DNA of 49,036 bases from Alphaproteobacteria bacterium bin52 (GCA_002238645.1 MPMT01000036.1:1-49036); one strand, 5' to 3'; shown: positions 1 through 9,489, counted from the stretch's first letter. Notes: generated from the sequence alone by a model not told the origin. A program made the numbers and translations.

Positions 1-2
1 TC

Positions 3-122
3 GTCTTCCGATTCAATCGGCGCAGGACCCGCCATGCCGCTTTCCGGTCACTGTTCGGCCTCGCCCTCAAGGCAAGGCCCAAGACCTACAACATGTTGAT
101 CATGCCGGAGCAAGGTGCATAA
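3..122 (+). mobile_element. 3' end of an IS1595-family (ISXO2-like) transposase gene, cut by the window edge
   Basis: An open frame enters from the window edge and stops with TAA at 120-122. The translation contains FNRRRTRHAAFRSL followed by a basic tail, which I recognise as the usual C-terminus of ISXO2-like DDE transposases of the IS1595 family. Only about 39 codons are visible, so the catalytic residues lie outside. The element end must fall shortly after the stop codon, roughly between 122 and 135, where the opposite-strand TIR gene loses resemblance to its family. The terminal inverted repeat and any target duplication cannot be defined from one end. Alternative: a relic rather than an active copy. 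Confidence 0.6.
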
Positions 123-1312
123 GCGGTTCCGGCGGATACAAACATTACGACGAAATTTGAGGTCTCTGCGAATACTTCATGAAAGGCTTCAACTCCATCC
201 CGACCCCAAAGCCATGTTTGTTGAAAGCCATCGTAAAACACGCCAACCGATCGGGCCGCAAGATGCTGGGCTACATCTTCAACATAGTCACGTTGTTCTC
301 CGGCGAATGACAATGCAACTTGGTATGTTTTGCCTTTTGTCAATTCGGGATCTCCTGGTTTTGGGCGTTCTTTGGTGGCAGTCATGGATTTTGCGATAAT
401 GGAGTTCACATGCGCGGGGCCTTGTTTCCAGTCCACTTCTGGAATGGTAAGCCGTTCAGCTTCCAGCGTTGGGTCATCGAGCCTTCCCGCGAGTCGAGCT
501 TCGTACCAGTCAATCCAGACGCTCCAAATTTCATCGCTGGGGAGATCATCCGCGAAGTCTGCCCATCGGTCGCTCGCCCAAGTCGGGATGCCCCCTAGCC
601 AAAGAGCCATTCCCGACAGCTCCTGGACCGCTTTTTCCGGACTAACTGATTCTCTCCGTTTTTCCTCAATCTGCAGCACATCCCGTTCCACCGCCTTCCA
701 GAAGTGTGAGATATGTGCCGGAACTTCTTGGACGCTCTTGCCGTCTTCCAGAAGACCGGACCGGAATTCCGAATAGCCGTTCGCACCGTCGACAGCAAAA
801 TGAGCAGCATCCACGGCTGCCCGTACAGAGTCCCCAATGGCATCGGGGCCAGTTGTTCCCTTGCTGCCGTCAGCGTGGTGGATCGGTACCTGAAGCGCGT
901 GCGCCACAGCATCGACCGCGCTCGATGCAACACCCAAGGCTTCGGCGTCTGCCGCCAGATTGCGAATATACACGAACTCCTCGGGTACAGCCTCGCGGCC
1001 ATCAATCAAGTTCATCTGCCCTTCGTTGTAGGTTTCCCCCATCGCCGTGCGCATTGACCTTGACGCACACCGTGCTGCCCGTCGCACATCTCCGAACCGG
1101 CTCGGCCATGTTCCGGCAAAGTTCGCGGCTGCCAATGCACGAAATCCGGGCAGGACAATGCTGGTACGACGCGCTGCTGCATCCTCGCCCAGAGCATCGC
1201 GCAATATTGGAGTTATCCGCAGTGCGATTCTTGCCGCCAGAGCGCAAGACAACTCAGGCGCCTTATCCTTGAGCCACTCCACCAAGTCGTTTTCGTCGAA
1301 ACTGTCGCTCAT
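86..1312 (-). pseudogene. TIR-domain protein truncated by an insertion sequence
   Basis: The frame encodes 408 residues. Residues about 1-320 match no family I recognise; they are soluble-looking and mixed helical. From about residue 328 a TIR domain starts (YQVALSFAGEQRDYVEDVAQ, then VGVFYDGF, LWGRDG and NFVVMFVS). After FVVMFVSA the expected continuation (a Trp/His/Glu-containing stretch that carries the catalytic glutamate of NAD-cleaving TIR domains) is missing. Instead about 14 unrelated residues lead to a stop inside the transposase gene. I infer that the IS insertion removed the last third of the TIR domain, so NADase activity is probably lost. Intact bacterial proteins with an N-terminal sensor and C-terminal TIR are often anti-phage effectors; whether this one was is inference. 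The start codon lacks a clear Shine-Dalgarno, so the exact N-terminus is uncertain. Confidence 0.7.
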
Positions 1313-1919
1313 CGTAATGGAGTCTGCCTACTCGCTTGCCCCGTCGCCTATTTGTGAGTTCGCAAGACCATATCATCAGCTGCCCATAGCGCGCTAGTAG
1401 ATCACCCACCGCCAGCGGCCCAGCGCCGGGCCAAGCAACCACTTCACCGGACGACTAAGCGCGGTACTCCCAGGCCCCCGCACGGTCAGTCAAACCGCTA
1501 TACTCGCAGCGGACGATTCGCAAGCAGTTTCTTCCGCTACCGCCCGCGACCCCTACCGCAAAGTCCGCAGAGCTTCTACCCTACCCACGCGATACGATCC
1601 ACGGTGCCCCAATCCTCCGCGGCCCGCGGGCCTTCCCCACCAACTCGACGATCCTCTTCCCCCGCCGCATAAGTCGATGCGTCGGCTCGCTCACCAAGTT
1701 CCGCGCAAGGAGGCTTCGAGGTAGCCCCAGCCAAAGGTTGATAATCCGTTGCTACGCGCCGCCAACCGCCGTCCCGACTTTGAAAAAATCTGCACTCGAT
1801 TGGATGACTGATCCAGCGCTTCTAGCCAAACGTCGTCCGAGCTAGGACTTTTACTCAATGTATCCAGTTAGTTACGACATTCTCCTGGAAGCACTCCGGA
1901 CTTGCCGGGGAGCCGTGTG
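1313..1919. other. 607-base gap without a recognisable gene
   Basis: Neither strand shows a convincing reading frame, tRNA or long hairpin here. The stretch holds the start region of the TIR gene on one side and the 3' flank of the metallopeptidase gene on the other. It may be decayed coding DNA next to the insertion sequence. Confidence 0.4.
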
Positions 1920-2927
1920 TCAGGAACGGTTGAACAGCGTTGGTTGCACGGGCTGGCTCAGGATCTCCTCGCGGCGCCTGTTGACCGTTTCCAGGAAGGT
2001 GTCGCGATGCATCTTCCTGCCTGATCGCCGGCACTCGACAAGGCTGACGCGGACGATTTCGCCACTGTTCCGCTCGTTCTTTCCGATCCACTTGCGATGG
2101 GTGCTGTAGATTTCGCTCTGGTGGCGAAGCAGCGTTTCGAATGCGGGGAGAGCTCCCGGCATCTGGCTCTCCAGCTTGCCGCACACGACCTCGGTGTAGA
2201 ACTGGGCCAGGCCCTCGATGATCGCGATGTCGGTCGATGCAAACTCGTCCGTCGGCCACGTGTGCCCGTCGATATCGGATCCCATGTGCGTGTACGCGTG
2301 CGCCAGCTCGTGCGCCAGCACGACGAAGGTCAGGGCCTCGACCGGAACCGAGTAAAGCGCGGCATAGATCCCGATCGCCAGCCAGTAGATCCTGACCTCC
2401 GAATCCTTGTAGAAATATGCCCCGAGCACGTCTTCGTTGATCTCGCCCAGAGCCGTGCCCAGCTCATGTTTCTCGAGCAGTTTCAGCCATGATTCCGCGG
2501 TTTCCCTGACGCGCCTGATCTCCAGGCGCCCGGCGGTTCCGCCGTCACCGGCAGCGGTCACGTTGTTCCACTCGGACTCCATGAACAGGGTGCCGCCGAC
2601 CACGTCTTTCAGCAGCGAGCGGTTCAACGCCACAAGCGCAAGGGCATCGGTGTGCTCGAGCTTTTCGGACAGCGGTGCGGGCAGGCCGTCCACGACACGC
2701 ACGAAAACCTGGCGACCCCGTAGCTGAAACCCGATCTCCGACGTCAGCTGGTTCCTGATCCTCTGGTTCCACAGGCGCACGGTCTGGCCGACGGTGTCGG
2801 CGGACCGGGGAGCGACGCGGTTGACCGCATCGTGCCAGCGAAGGTTGGCGTGGACTGCTTCGGCCTGTTTGGCCGATTTCGCGTAGTGCCGTGCCGGCGC
2901 TCCCCACGCTTCGACATCCCTGTTCAT
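1920..2927 (-). CDS. Putative zinc metallopeptidase (HExxH), family not identified
   Basis: About 335 residues. The motif HELAHAYTH (near residues 206-214 from the chosen start) supplies a gluzincin-type HExxH, and IIEGLAQFYTE about 30 residues later offers the third zinc ligand glutamate (near residue 238). No signal peptide or membrane helix is seen, so it is probably cytoplasmic. I choose the ATG at 2925-2927 because GGGGGAG lies 3 bases upstream of it. An in-frame ATG 12 codons earlier (2963) would put a repeated promoter-region sequence into the protein and has no such site. Two near-identical 24-base direct repeats lie just upstream. It stands alone next to the IS-broken TIR gene; a link to defence is speculation. 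Substrate unknown. Confidence 0.7.
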   Translation of the reverse strand: MNRDVEAWGAPARHYAKSAKQAEAVHANLRWHDAVNRVAPRSADTVGQTVRLWNQRIRNQLTSEIGFQLRGRQVFVRVVDGLPAPLSEKLEHTDALALVALNRSLLKDVVGGTLFMESEWNNVTAAGDGGTAGRLEIRRVRETAESWLKLLEKHELGTALGEINEDVLGAYFYKDSEVRIYWLAIGIYAALYSVPVEALTFVVLAHELAHAYTHMGSDIDGHTWPTDEFASTDIAIIEGLAQFYTEVVCGKLESQMPGALPAFETLLRHQSEIYSTHRKWIGKNERNSGEIVRVSLVECRRSGRKMHRDTFLETVNRRREEILSQPVQPTLFNRS

Positions 2928-2941
2928 GAACTCCCCCGTTT

Positions 2942-3030
2942 GAGTATCCGGCGCGTAACCCACGGTTTGCGGCGACAGCGGGCATGCTCGTCAACCTCGC
3001 GGGTTCGAGTATCCGGCGCGTATCCTACGG
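2942..3030. repeat. Pair of 24-base direct repeats upstream of the metallopeptidase gene
   Basis: Positions 2942-2965 and 3007-3030 both read GAGTATCCGGCGCGTA, then WCCYACGG, and differ at only two positions. Their starts are 65 bases apart. They sit immediately 5' of the gene on the minus strand, so they could be binding sites for a regulator or copies of a dispersed repeat. Confidence 0.75.
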
Positions 3031-3172
3031 GTTCCGGAGGTTGCGGTGAAGCCGCGGTCACGACTCGCGATCGGCAAGACGCATCCGTCCCGCCGGCAGA
3101 CGCTTCAGCTCCCGGCCCGATACCACGGAGACTGCCGCCGTTGCCCGTGGCGCGTCCGCGTCGCCGGCCCTG

Positions 3173-4258
3173 TTACATCCGTGCCATCACCTGTTCGGCA
3201 AAGGTCCGAAGATTGCGTCGTGCCGGGCCCATGGCCGGAAGCAGGGCGACCTCCGCGAGCCCCATCGCCTCGCGTTCGCGCAGGGTGGCGATGATCTGGT
3301 CCGCGGTGCCGACGAGGCCACCGGTTGCCCGGATCAGCTCGGCGGTCACGAACCGGCGTTCCTCCGGAACAATCCAGGCGCAGTGACCGAGATGGACCTG
3401 CTGGTACCGCTTGTGCGGCGGTGTGTGCATCCGTTCGGTAAACGCGAGGTACTCCTGCCACAGGTCCCGGCAGCTGCGGGCAACCGTGCTGGTATCGCCG
3501 TTCCTGCGGTGAAGCTCCCACCAGTAGTGCAGGCTGGCTGCCGCCATCGATCCGATCTCGTCGATGACACGATCGGAGGTGACGCTCTCGCCCGGCTCCA
3601 GCACGCAGGCATAGGTGAGTGCGGCGGTGTGGAAGTTCCCGGGCAGTGTCCGGCCCGCCGCTTCGGCACCCACCACGATCCGCCGCAGGCTGTCGCGCAG
3701 CAGTACCCGGCTCTGGTTGAAGGAACAGACTCGCCCGTCGCCATAGGCGCCCGCGACCTCGAGAGCGCGCGGGCCATCGGCCGCGATGTAGATCGGAACC
3801 GGTTCCTCGAGGTTCACGAACCCGTCGCGGGGATGCAGGAACCGGATCTCGCGGGCCTCGCCTCCGTCCGGGGCATAGTCGACCTCCCCGCCGTGGAGCA
3901 GGCTGCGGACCACCCGGGCATACTCGCGAAACCGGCCGGTACCCATCGGAGCCCGGCCCATCACCCGCATCGCGGTGTGACCGGTTCCCAGGGCGAGGAA
4001 GGTCCGTCCGGGCGCAAGCTGGTTGATGCTGGCGATCGAGTGGGCGGTGACCGGCGCAAGCCTGGTCGGCGCGATCGCGACACCGGTGCCCAGCCGGATC
4101 CGCGAGGTATGCGCCGCAGCCAGCGCGAGCACGGCGTAGCAGTCCGAGTACAGCATCTGCGAATCGGGCACCCACGCACTGTCGTAGCCAAGCGCCTCGA
4201 GTTCCGGGATGAGACGCCAGTCGGAGATGCGCGGGACGACCATGGCTCCGAACTTCAT
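3173..4258 (-). CDS. LLM-class flavin-dependent oxidoreductase
   Basis: 361 residues starting MKFGAMVVPRISDW. The N-terminal strand, LEALGYDSAWVPDSQ, RIRLGTGVAIAPTRLAPV and LALGTGHTAMRVMG follow the luciferase-like TIM-barrel pattern of the F420/FMN-dependent monooxygenase-reductase superfamily. FMN versus F420 use cannot be decided from sequence. The start is fixed by an ATGA overlap with the upstream acyl-CoA ligase stop (ATG 4258-4256, TGA 4257-4255), which implies translational coupling. It is the last gene of the CoA-transferase, CoA-ligase, oxidoreductase operon, so it probably oxidises or reduces the organic acid activated there, or its CoA thioester. Substrate not known. Confidence 0.85.
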   Translation of the reverse strand: MKFGAMVVPRISDWRLIPELEALGYDSAWVPDSQMLYSDCYAVLALAAAHTSRIRLGTGVAIAPTRLAPVTAHSIASINQLAPGRTFLALGTGHTAMRVMGRAPMGTGRFREYARVVRSLLHGGEVDYAPDGGEAREIRFLHPRDGFVNLEEPVPIYIAADGPRALEVAGAYGDGRVCSFNQSRVLLRDSLRRIVVGAEAAGRTLPGNFHTAALTYACVLEPGESVTSDRVIDEIGSMAAASLHYWWELHRRNGDTSTVARSCRDLWQEYLAFTERMHTPPHKRYQQVHLGHCAWIVPEERRFVTAELIRATGGLVGTADQIIATLREREAMGLAEVALLPAMGPARRNLRTFAEQVMARM

Positions 4259-5877
4259 GGCACAGTCCCCTCCAGGCGCCGGGCGTCGCTTCGCAGTTCC
4301 TCCTTGCGGATCTTTCCGGATTCGGTCATCGGGAACCCGTCGACGAACACCACGTGACGCGGGATCTTGAAACTGGCGATCACCCCGCGGCAGATCCCGA
4401 TCACGTCCCCGGCCTCGAGCCGACAGCCGGGCTCCGGCTGCACGTAGGCGACCGGAACCTCCCCGAGTTCCTGGTCGGGACATCCGACCACCGCAACCTG
4501 GTGCACCCGCTCATCCTCGAGCAGCAGTCCCTCGGTCTCCATCGGGTCCACGTTCTCGCCACCCACCTTCAACATGTCGCGGTGGCGTCCGAGGAAGCGG
4601 ATGTAACCATCGTCGAGCCAGACCGCGGTGTCACCGGTCCTGAACCAGCCGCCCCCGACGAAACTCGCCGCGGTTTCCTCCGGCTTGCGGTAGTAGCCCA
4701 GCATCATGGAGCGGCCCCGCACCTGCAACTCGCCCGGCCTGCCGGGCTCGCAGGGAGTGCCCCGTTCCGGATCGACGATCCGCACCTCGTAACCGAGTGC
4801 CGGGTGTCCCGAACTCTCGCAGCGCCGAGTCTCGTCGTCATCGAGCGAACACAGCGCAACCCCGATCCAGGTCTCGGTCATGCCGAAGCCCGACAGGTTG
4901 ACGATGGGGGCGAGCGCGCGTGCGCCGCGACGCACCACTGGGGTCGCACTCAGCATTCCTGCCGCGAAGATCCCGGTCCTCAGGCTGGAAAGGTCCCGCG
5001 GTCTCGCCTCCTGCGCCTCGGCGAGCCCCTTCATGTGTGCCTCGAACCCGTGGATGACCGTGACCCGGTGCCGTTCGATCAGGTCGAGACAGTGTCCGGG
5101 CTCGAAGCTTCGGGTCACGATGTGCCTGGCGCCGGTCACCGCCGACATCAGCATGGCTTCGGAAAACGCGAAGGCATGGAACAGCGGCAGGTAGTCGAGG
5201 ATGATGTCTGACGAGGTCATCCTCATCCGGAACGCCCGCTCCTCGACGTTGCGCACGAGCCCGTGCGAGTGCACCACCCCCTTCGGGGTCCCGGTGGTCC
5301 CCGAGGTGTACATGATGAAGGCCGGCGCGTCCGGGTCGACCGCGGCCGCACGTGCTTCGATCGCTGTCCGGTCCGCATTCGCGGGATCGATGTCGTCCCA
5401 GGCGATGGTTCCCGGCAAGGCGGCGTCGGTCAGCACGACGTGGCGGAGCGCCGGAAACCCAGGATCGGCAACCGGCTCCGCGGCCCGGGGCAGGCGCACG
5501 ACCTCGCGGATCAGCGCCATGTAGTCGATCGGCCCGGATCGTGATTCGGCAATCAGGAACGAACTGTCCGACTGTGCGAGCACATAGGCCATGTCCCTCG
5601 CCCGGAACCGGGTGTTGAGCGGTACGAGGACACCGCCGATCCGGAACACGGCGAAGGCGATGAGCACCCAGTCGGCGCTGTTGCCCAGCCACAGCGCGAC
5701 GTGATCGCCCGGGCGGACGCCGATCGCCAGCAACCGGCGCGCGGCATCGTCGACGCCGGCCGCGGCTCCTGCCCAGTCGTATGTCCCCTCCCGGTCCTGC
5801 AGCGCGGGTGCCCCGGGGGTCCGGGCGGCCCGGTCATGGACCAGGTCGCCGTAGCGTGGCCGGCCCGCGGCACTCAT
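4255..5877 (-). CDS. AMP-dependent acyl-CoA synthetase/ligase
   Basis: 540 residues. The P-loop YTSGTTGTPKGVVHSH, the adenylate-contact region GFGMTETWIG, YIRFLGRHRDMLKVGGENV and the C-terminal lysine motif MTESGKIRKEEL are all present, so both ANL domains are complete. It should activate a carboxylic acid with ATP and CoA to an acyl-CoA plus AMP and PPi. The start ATG (5877-5875) overlaps the TGA of the upstream CoA-transferase gene, and its own TGA overlaps the next start, so the three genes form a tightly coupled operon. The frame could be opened to 6117, but the extra N-terminus is Arg/Gly/Pro-rich and lies inside the CoA-transferase gene, so it is rejected. Acid specificity cannot be read from sequence. 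Confidence 0.9.
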   Translation of the reverse strand: MSAAGRPRYGDLVHDRAARTPGAPALQDREGTYDWAGAAAGVDDAARRLLAIGVRPGDHVALWLGNSADWVLIAFAVFRIGGVLVPLNTRFRARDMAYVLAQSDSSFLIAESRSGPIDYMALIREVVRLPRAAEPVADPGFPALRHVVLTDAALPGTIAWDDIDPANADRTAIEARAAAVDPDAPAFIMYTSGTTGTPKGVVHSHGLVRNVEERAFRMRMTSSDIILDYLPLFHAFAFSEAMLMSAVTGARHIVTRSFEPGHCLDLIERHRVTVIHGFEAHMKGLAEAQEARPRDLSSLRTGIFAAGMLSATPVVRRGARALAPIVNLSGFGMTETWIGVALCSLDDDETRRCESSGHPALGYEVRIVDPERGTPCEPGRPGELQVRGRSMMLGYYRKPEETAASFVGGGWFRTGDTAVWLDDGYIRFLGRHRDMLKVGGENVDPMETEGLLLEDERVHQVAVVGCPDQELGEVPVAYVQPEPGCRLEAGDVIGICRGVIASFKIPRHVVFVDGFPMTESGKIRKEELRSDARRLEGTVP

Positions 5878-7094
5878 GGGTCCGCCTGCCCGACGACACC
5901 GCGAGCCACGAGGCTGTCGATCCGACTGTCGTCCAGCCCGAGTTCCTTCAGGATCTCCCGGCTGTGCTGTCCGAGTACCGGCGGCGGCCGGCACGCCTGC
6001 GGCCCGTCGACCGAGGCGACGTAGGGCGCCCCGACCAGGGTGAGCGGGCCGTCGACCCCCGGGGGACTGTCCATCCGGGTGAGGATGTTGCGGTGTGCGA
6101 GTTGCGCCATCCCGCACAGGTCGGTGAGCGAGTTGATCCGCGCGACCGGCACGCCGCGGCGAGCAAGCCGCTTCTCCCAGTTCTCCGCACTGTCCCGGGC
6201 CAGCGCTTCGATCACCGCGGAACGCACCAGGGTCCGGTTCTCGCGCCGTGCCTGGGGCGTTGCGCAGCGCGGATCATCGAGCAGATCGTCGATGCCGAGT
6301 TCCTCGAACATGCCGCGGATGTGATGCGGCATCAGGGCGGCGGACGCCAGCATTCCGTCGCCGGTGGGGAAGCTGTCGGCGGTCGGCGCTCCCGTCGCCG
6401 ACTGGTTTCCGAGTCGCAGGTCCGGCGTTCCGTCGATCATCGCCCGGCTGAATCCGGCCGCCTGCAGCGTCATCGCCGCATCGAGCATGGCAACGTCGAC
6501 CAGTTGGCCTTCCCCGGTTCGCTCCCGGCGCATCAGTGCCGCGGTCATGGCAAAGGCGGCCGACATTCCAGTCATCATGTCTACCGCAAAGTACCCGGTG
6601 CGCAGCGGGCCGCTGTCGGGTGTGCCGTTGTTGGCCATCATGCCGGAGGCTGCCTGGATCGCGCCGTCATAGGCCGGGTCGGCGGAACGCGGTCCCTCGA
6701 GTCCGAACCCGGTGATCGCGGTACAGACGATGTCGGGTTTGATGGCGCGAACCGTCTCGTAGTCGAGACCGAGCCGCTCGACCACACCTGCCCGGAAGTT
6801 GTGAACGAGACCATCGGAGCCGCGCAGCAGTTCGGCCACGACCTCGCGGCCCTGCTGTGACTTCAGGTCAAGCGCCAGGCTGCGCTTGCCCATGTTCATG
6901 GCCAGGAACCCGGCGCTCAGGCCGATGTCGGCATGGCGGCCCGGTATCACGCGGCTCCGCATCTGGTCACCGTTTTCCGGGGGCTCGATCTTGATGATGT
7001 CAGCCCCGAGCAGGGCAAGCTGCTGGGCGCAGAAGGGTCCCGCGAGCACCTGGGTGAAGTCGAGAATCCGAAGACCTTCCAGCGCCCGCGCCAT
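5874..7094 (-). CDS. CaiB/BaiF family (class III) CoA-transferase
   Basis: 406 residues. Family features are LEGLRILDFTQVLAGPFCAQ, LGADIIKIEPPENGDQMR, NMGKRSLALDLKS and EGQLVDVAMLDAAM; the Asp in MLDA corresponds to the catalytic aspartate that forms the acyl anhydride in formyl-CoA transferases. The ATG at 7094 is preceded by GGGGAGGGGAGC, a strong ribosome-binding site. The longer frame to 7208 adds an Arg/His/Pro-rich segment and is unlikely. First gene of the operon with the acyl-CoA ligase and LLM oxidoreductase. It shares a 183-base divergent intergenic region with a second CoA-transferase, suggesting joint control. The enzyme moves CoA between carboxylates; the substrate is unknown. 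Confidence 0.9.
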   Translation of the reverse strand: MARALEGLRILDFTQVLAGPFCAQQLALLGADIIKIEPPENGDQMRSRVIPGRHADIGLSAGFLAMNMGKRSLALDLKSQQGREVVAELLRGSDGLVHNFRAGVVERLGLDYETVRAIKPDIVCTAITGFGLEGPRSADPAYDGAIQAASGMMANNGTPDSGPLRTGYFAVDMMTGMSAAFAMTAALMRRERTGEGQLVDVAMLDAAMTLQAAGFSRAMIDGTPDLRLGNQSATGAPTADSFPTGDGMLASAALMPHHIRGMFEELGIDDLLDDPRCATPQARRENRTLVRSAVIEALARDSAENWEKRLARRGVPVARINSLTDLCGMAQLAHRNILTRMDSPPGVDGPLTLVGAPYVASVDGPQACRPPPVLGQHSREILKELGLDDSRIDSLVARGVVGQADP

Positions 7095-7277
7095 TGCCGT
7101 GCTCCCCTCCCCTGTGGTGCCGGGATCTTTCGGCAGCGCGGGTCGCGCGGTCAAGCGCCGACTGCCGGGTGCCACCCGTGAACCGCGGGCATGACTGTGA
7201 TGGCACACAGGCTCTTGAACCCGCTCGCGTCCTTGGTCACCTTGGGGCCCCGCGAAGCTCGATCGAGGAAGCCTCCC

Positions 7278-8528
7278 ATGCCCGGCCCGTTACACGGATA
7301 TCGCGTCATCGACATGACCAGTGTCGTCTCCGGTCCGCTCGCGACCATGATGCTGGCGGACCAGGGAGCGGAGGTGATCAAGATCGAAAATCCGCAGGGT
7401 GGAGATTTCACGCGGGCTATGTCCAACCGTCGCGGCGGTTTCGCGGCCTCGTTCCTGAACAACAACCGCTCCAAGCGATCGGTCGCGATCAATACCAAGG
7501 ATCCGCGCGGCATGGAGATCGTCCGCAGCCTCATCGCCGATGCCGATGTCCTGGTCCAGAACATGCGGCCGGGCGTCATGGAACGCATGGGTCTCGGCGA
7601 GGAGACGGTCCGCGCCATCCGCCCCGACATCATCTATGTCTCGATCAGCGGGTTCGGTGATCAGGGCCCCTACGCGGGCCGCCCGGTCTACGACCCGCTG
7701 GTGCAGGCGCTGTCCGGCCTCACGACCATCCAGGGCGGTTCCGACACCGCCCGTCCGAGGCTGGTGCGCACGATCGTGCCCGACAAGCTGACCGGCGTCG
7801 TCGGCGCGCAGGCGATCACCGCGGCACTGCTGGCGCGCGAACGGACCGGCGAGGGCCAGCACGTGCGCCTCTCGATGCTCGACAGCGTGATCAGTTTCCT
7901 GTGGCATTCCGACATGGGCAGCCAGACCTTCGTCGGCGACGAGTTCCCGCAGGAGCTGGCCCAGAGTTTCATCGACCTGATCTACGAGACCGTGGACGGC
8001 TACATCAGTGTGGCGGTCAACACCGACCGGCAGTGGTCGAACCTGGCCCAAGCCCTTGGTCACCCCGAGTGGCTCAGTGACCCGAGATTTGCCACGCCTG
8101 CCGACCGCCACCGCAACATCGACGCGCGCCTTTCGCTGACCCAGGAGGTGCTACGGACCGCAACAAGCGCCGAATGGCTGCAGATTCTGGACGCTGCCGA
8201 TGTTCCGTGCGCCCCGATCCTGCGGCGGCGCGACGTCGCGAACCACCCGCAGGTGATCGCCAATGGCACCGTCGCCGAGTATCCGCATCCCCACGCCGGA
8301 ACGCTTCGCCAGGCGCGTCCGGCGGCCAGGTTCTCAGGCACGCCTCATTCCATCTCGCGGGGCGCTCCGGCGCTCGGAGAGTTCACGGTCGAGCTTCTCT
8401 CCGCTCTCGGCTACGGGGAGGACCAGATCACCACCCTTGCAGGTGACGGGGTGATCGGACTCGAAGGAGCCTGCGACGGGACCAACGACACAGACACCCC
8501 GATACGTCCGGCAACAGACATCGGGTAG
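7278..8528 (+). CDS. CaiB/BaiF family (class III) CoA-transferase, divergent paralogue
   Basis: 416 residues starting MPGPLHGYRVIDMTSVVSGP. GAEVIKIENPQGGDF, NNNRSKRSVAINTKD, ISGFGDQGPYAGRPVYD and EGQHVRLSMLDSVI match the family, with the catalytic Asp in the MLD motif. The start at 7278 follows GAGGAAG by 6 bases. An upstream ATG at 7191 lacks such a site and encodes non-homologous residues. Transcribed divergently from the CoA-transferase, ligase and LLM operon, it is probably part of the same catabolic module and may take CoA from the first thioester. The C-terminal 20 residues look disordered. Confidence 0.88.
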   Translation: MPGPLHGYRVIDMTSVVSGPLATMMLADQGAEVIKIENPQGGDFTRAMSNRRGGFAASFLNNNRSKRSVAINTKDPRGMEIVRSLIADADVLVQNMRPGVMERMGLGEETVRAIRPDIIYVSISGFGDQGPYAGRPVYDPLVQALSGLTTIQGGSDTARPRLVRTIVPDKLTGVVGAQAITAALLARERTGEGQHVRLSMLDSVISFLWHSDMGSQTFVGDEFPQELAQSFIDLIYETVDGYISVAVNTDRQWSNLAQALGHPEWLSDPRFATPADRHRNIDARLSLTQEVLRTATSAEWLQILDAADVPCAPILRRRDVANHPQVIANGTVAEYPHPHAGTLRQARPAARFSGTPHSISRGAPALGEFTVELLSALGYGEDQITTLAGDGVIGLEGACDGTNDTDTPIRPATDIG

Positions 8529-8776
8529 ACCACCAGGATTGACAACATCCGGACGTGTATCCGGGGACCGCGGCCAACCTGGCACCCGGCGAAGTCCTGA
8601 GCCTGGTTGCCGGGAACTGCCGCAAGGTGTTTGGGGTCTGCCGCTTTCAGGACGCGACAGGCTTGCGGCTTCACGACATCGCAGGTGCATTGGGGCGACC
8701 GAGCGGGTACACAGGCGGCACCGGCGTTACACAACCCGGAACGCCGCCCTGTGAAACCAACCCGAACGGAAACCCG

Positions 8777-9484
8777 ATGTCAGGGATCGACTTTCACTAC
8801 TGGCCGACACCGAACGGCTGGAAGGTGGCAATCCTGCTGGAGGAACTCGGGATTGCCTACAGGCTGTGCCCGGTCAACATCGGCAGGGGTGATCAGTTCC
8901 GGCCCGAGTTCCTGTCCATCAGCCCCAACAACCGCATGCCGGCGATCGTCGATCACGACGTCGAGGGCGAGCCGGTCAGCGTGTTCGAATCGGGCGCGAT
9001 CATGTTCTACCTCGCCGAGAAGACCGGCCGGTTCATTCCCGGTGATGCGCGTGGACGAGTGGAATCGCTGGAATGGCTGTTCTGGCAGACAGGCAACCAG
9101 GGGCCGATGGCGGGCCAGCTCAGTCACTTCGTCAACTATGCGCCCGGCGACCATCCGTACTCCCACCAGCGGTATGCCAACGAGTATGACCGCTGTCTCG
9201 GCGTACTTGAGCGGCGCCTGGAGGGTCGAACCTGGCTTCTGGGCGAGGAGTATTCCGTCGCCGACATGATCGCGTGGCCCTGGGTGCTGATTGCCCGTCC
9301 CCTCGGTGTCTCGCTCGATGCCTATCCCCGGGTCTCGGCGTGGCGCGCGGCGATCAAGGACCGGCCTGCTGTCCAGCGCGCGGTTGACCTGGGCAAGGAG
9401 TTTCGCCGGGCCGGACCGCCGAGCGAGGAGGAACGCAAGGTCCTGTTCAACCAGACGGGGGACCGCCTCGTGTCGACCTCCTGA
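8777..9484 (+). CDS. Glutathione S-transferase family protein (YghU/YfcG-like)
   Basis: 235 residues. A thioredoxin-like N-domain (FHYWPTPNGWKVAILLEELG, NRMPAIVDHD, VFESGAIMFYLAEKTG) is followed by the all-helical C-domain with GEEYSVADMIAWPWV. The TPNG start and the NNRMPAI and ESGAI glutathione-contact motifs resemble the Nu-class disulfide-bond oxidoreductases of E. coli. The ATG at 8777 is chosen because homology begins there; the frame opens further upstream but that part is not protein-like. It lies 248 bases after the second CoA-transferase, so it may be transcribed separately. A 9-bp hairpin follows 5 bases after the stop. Confidence 0.88.
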   Translation: MSGIDFHYWPTPNGWKVAILLEELGIAYRLCPVNIGRGDQFRPEFLSISPNNRMPAIVDHDVEGEPVSVFESGAIMFYLAEKTGRFIPGDARGRVESLEWLFWQTGNQGPMAGQLSHFVNYAPGDHPYSHQRYANEYDRCLGVLERRLEGRTWLLGEEYSVADMIAWPWVLIARPLGVSLDAYPRVSAWRAAIKDRPAVQRAVDLGKEFRRAGPPSEEERKVLFNQTGDRLVSTS

Positions 9485-9489
9485 CCAGG

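Noticed and set aside
1313..1919. Possible remains of a gene between the TIR and metallopeptidase genes
   Set aside because: No frame keeps homology over more than a few codons, and I cannot name a family.
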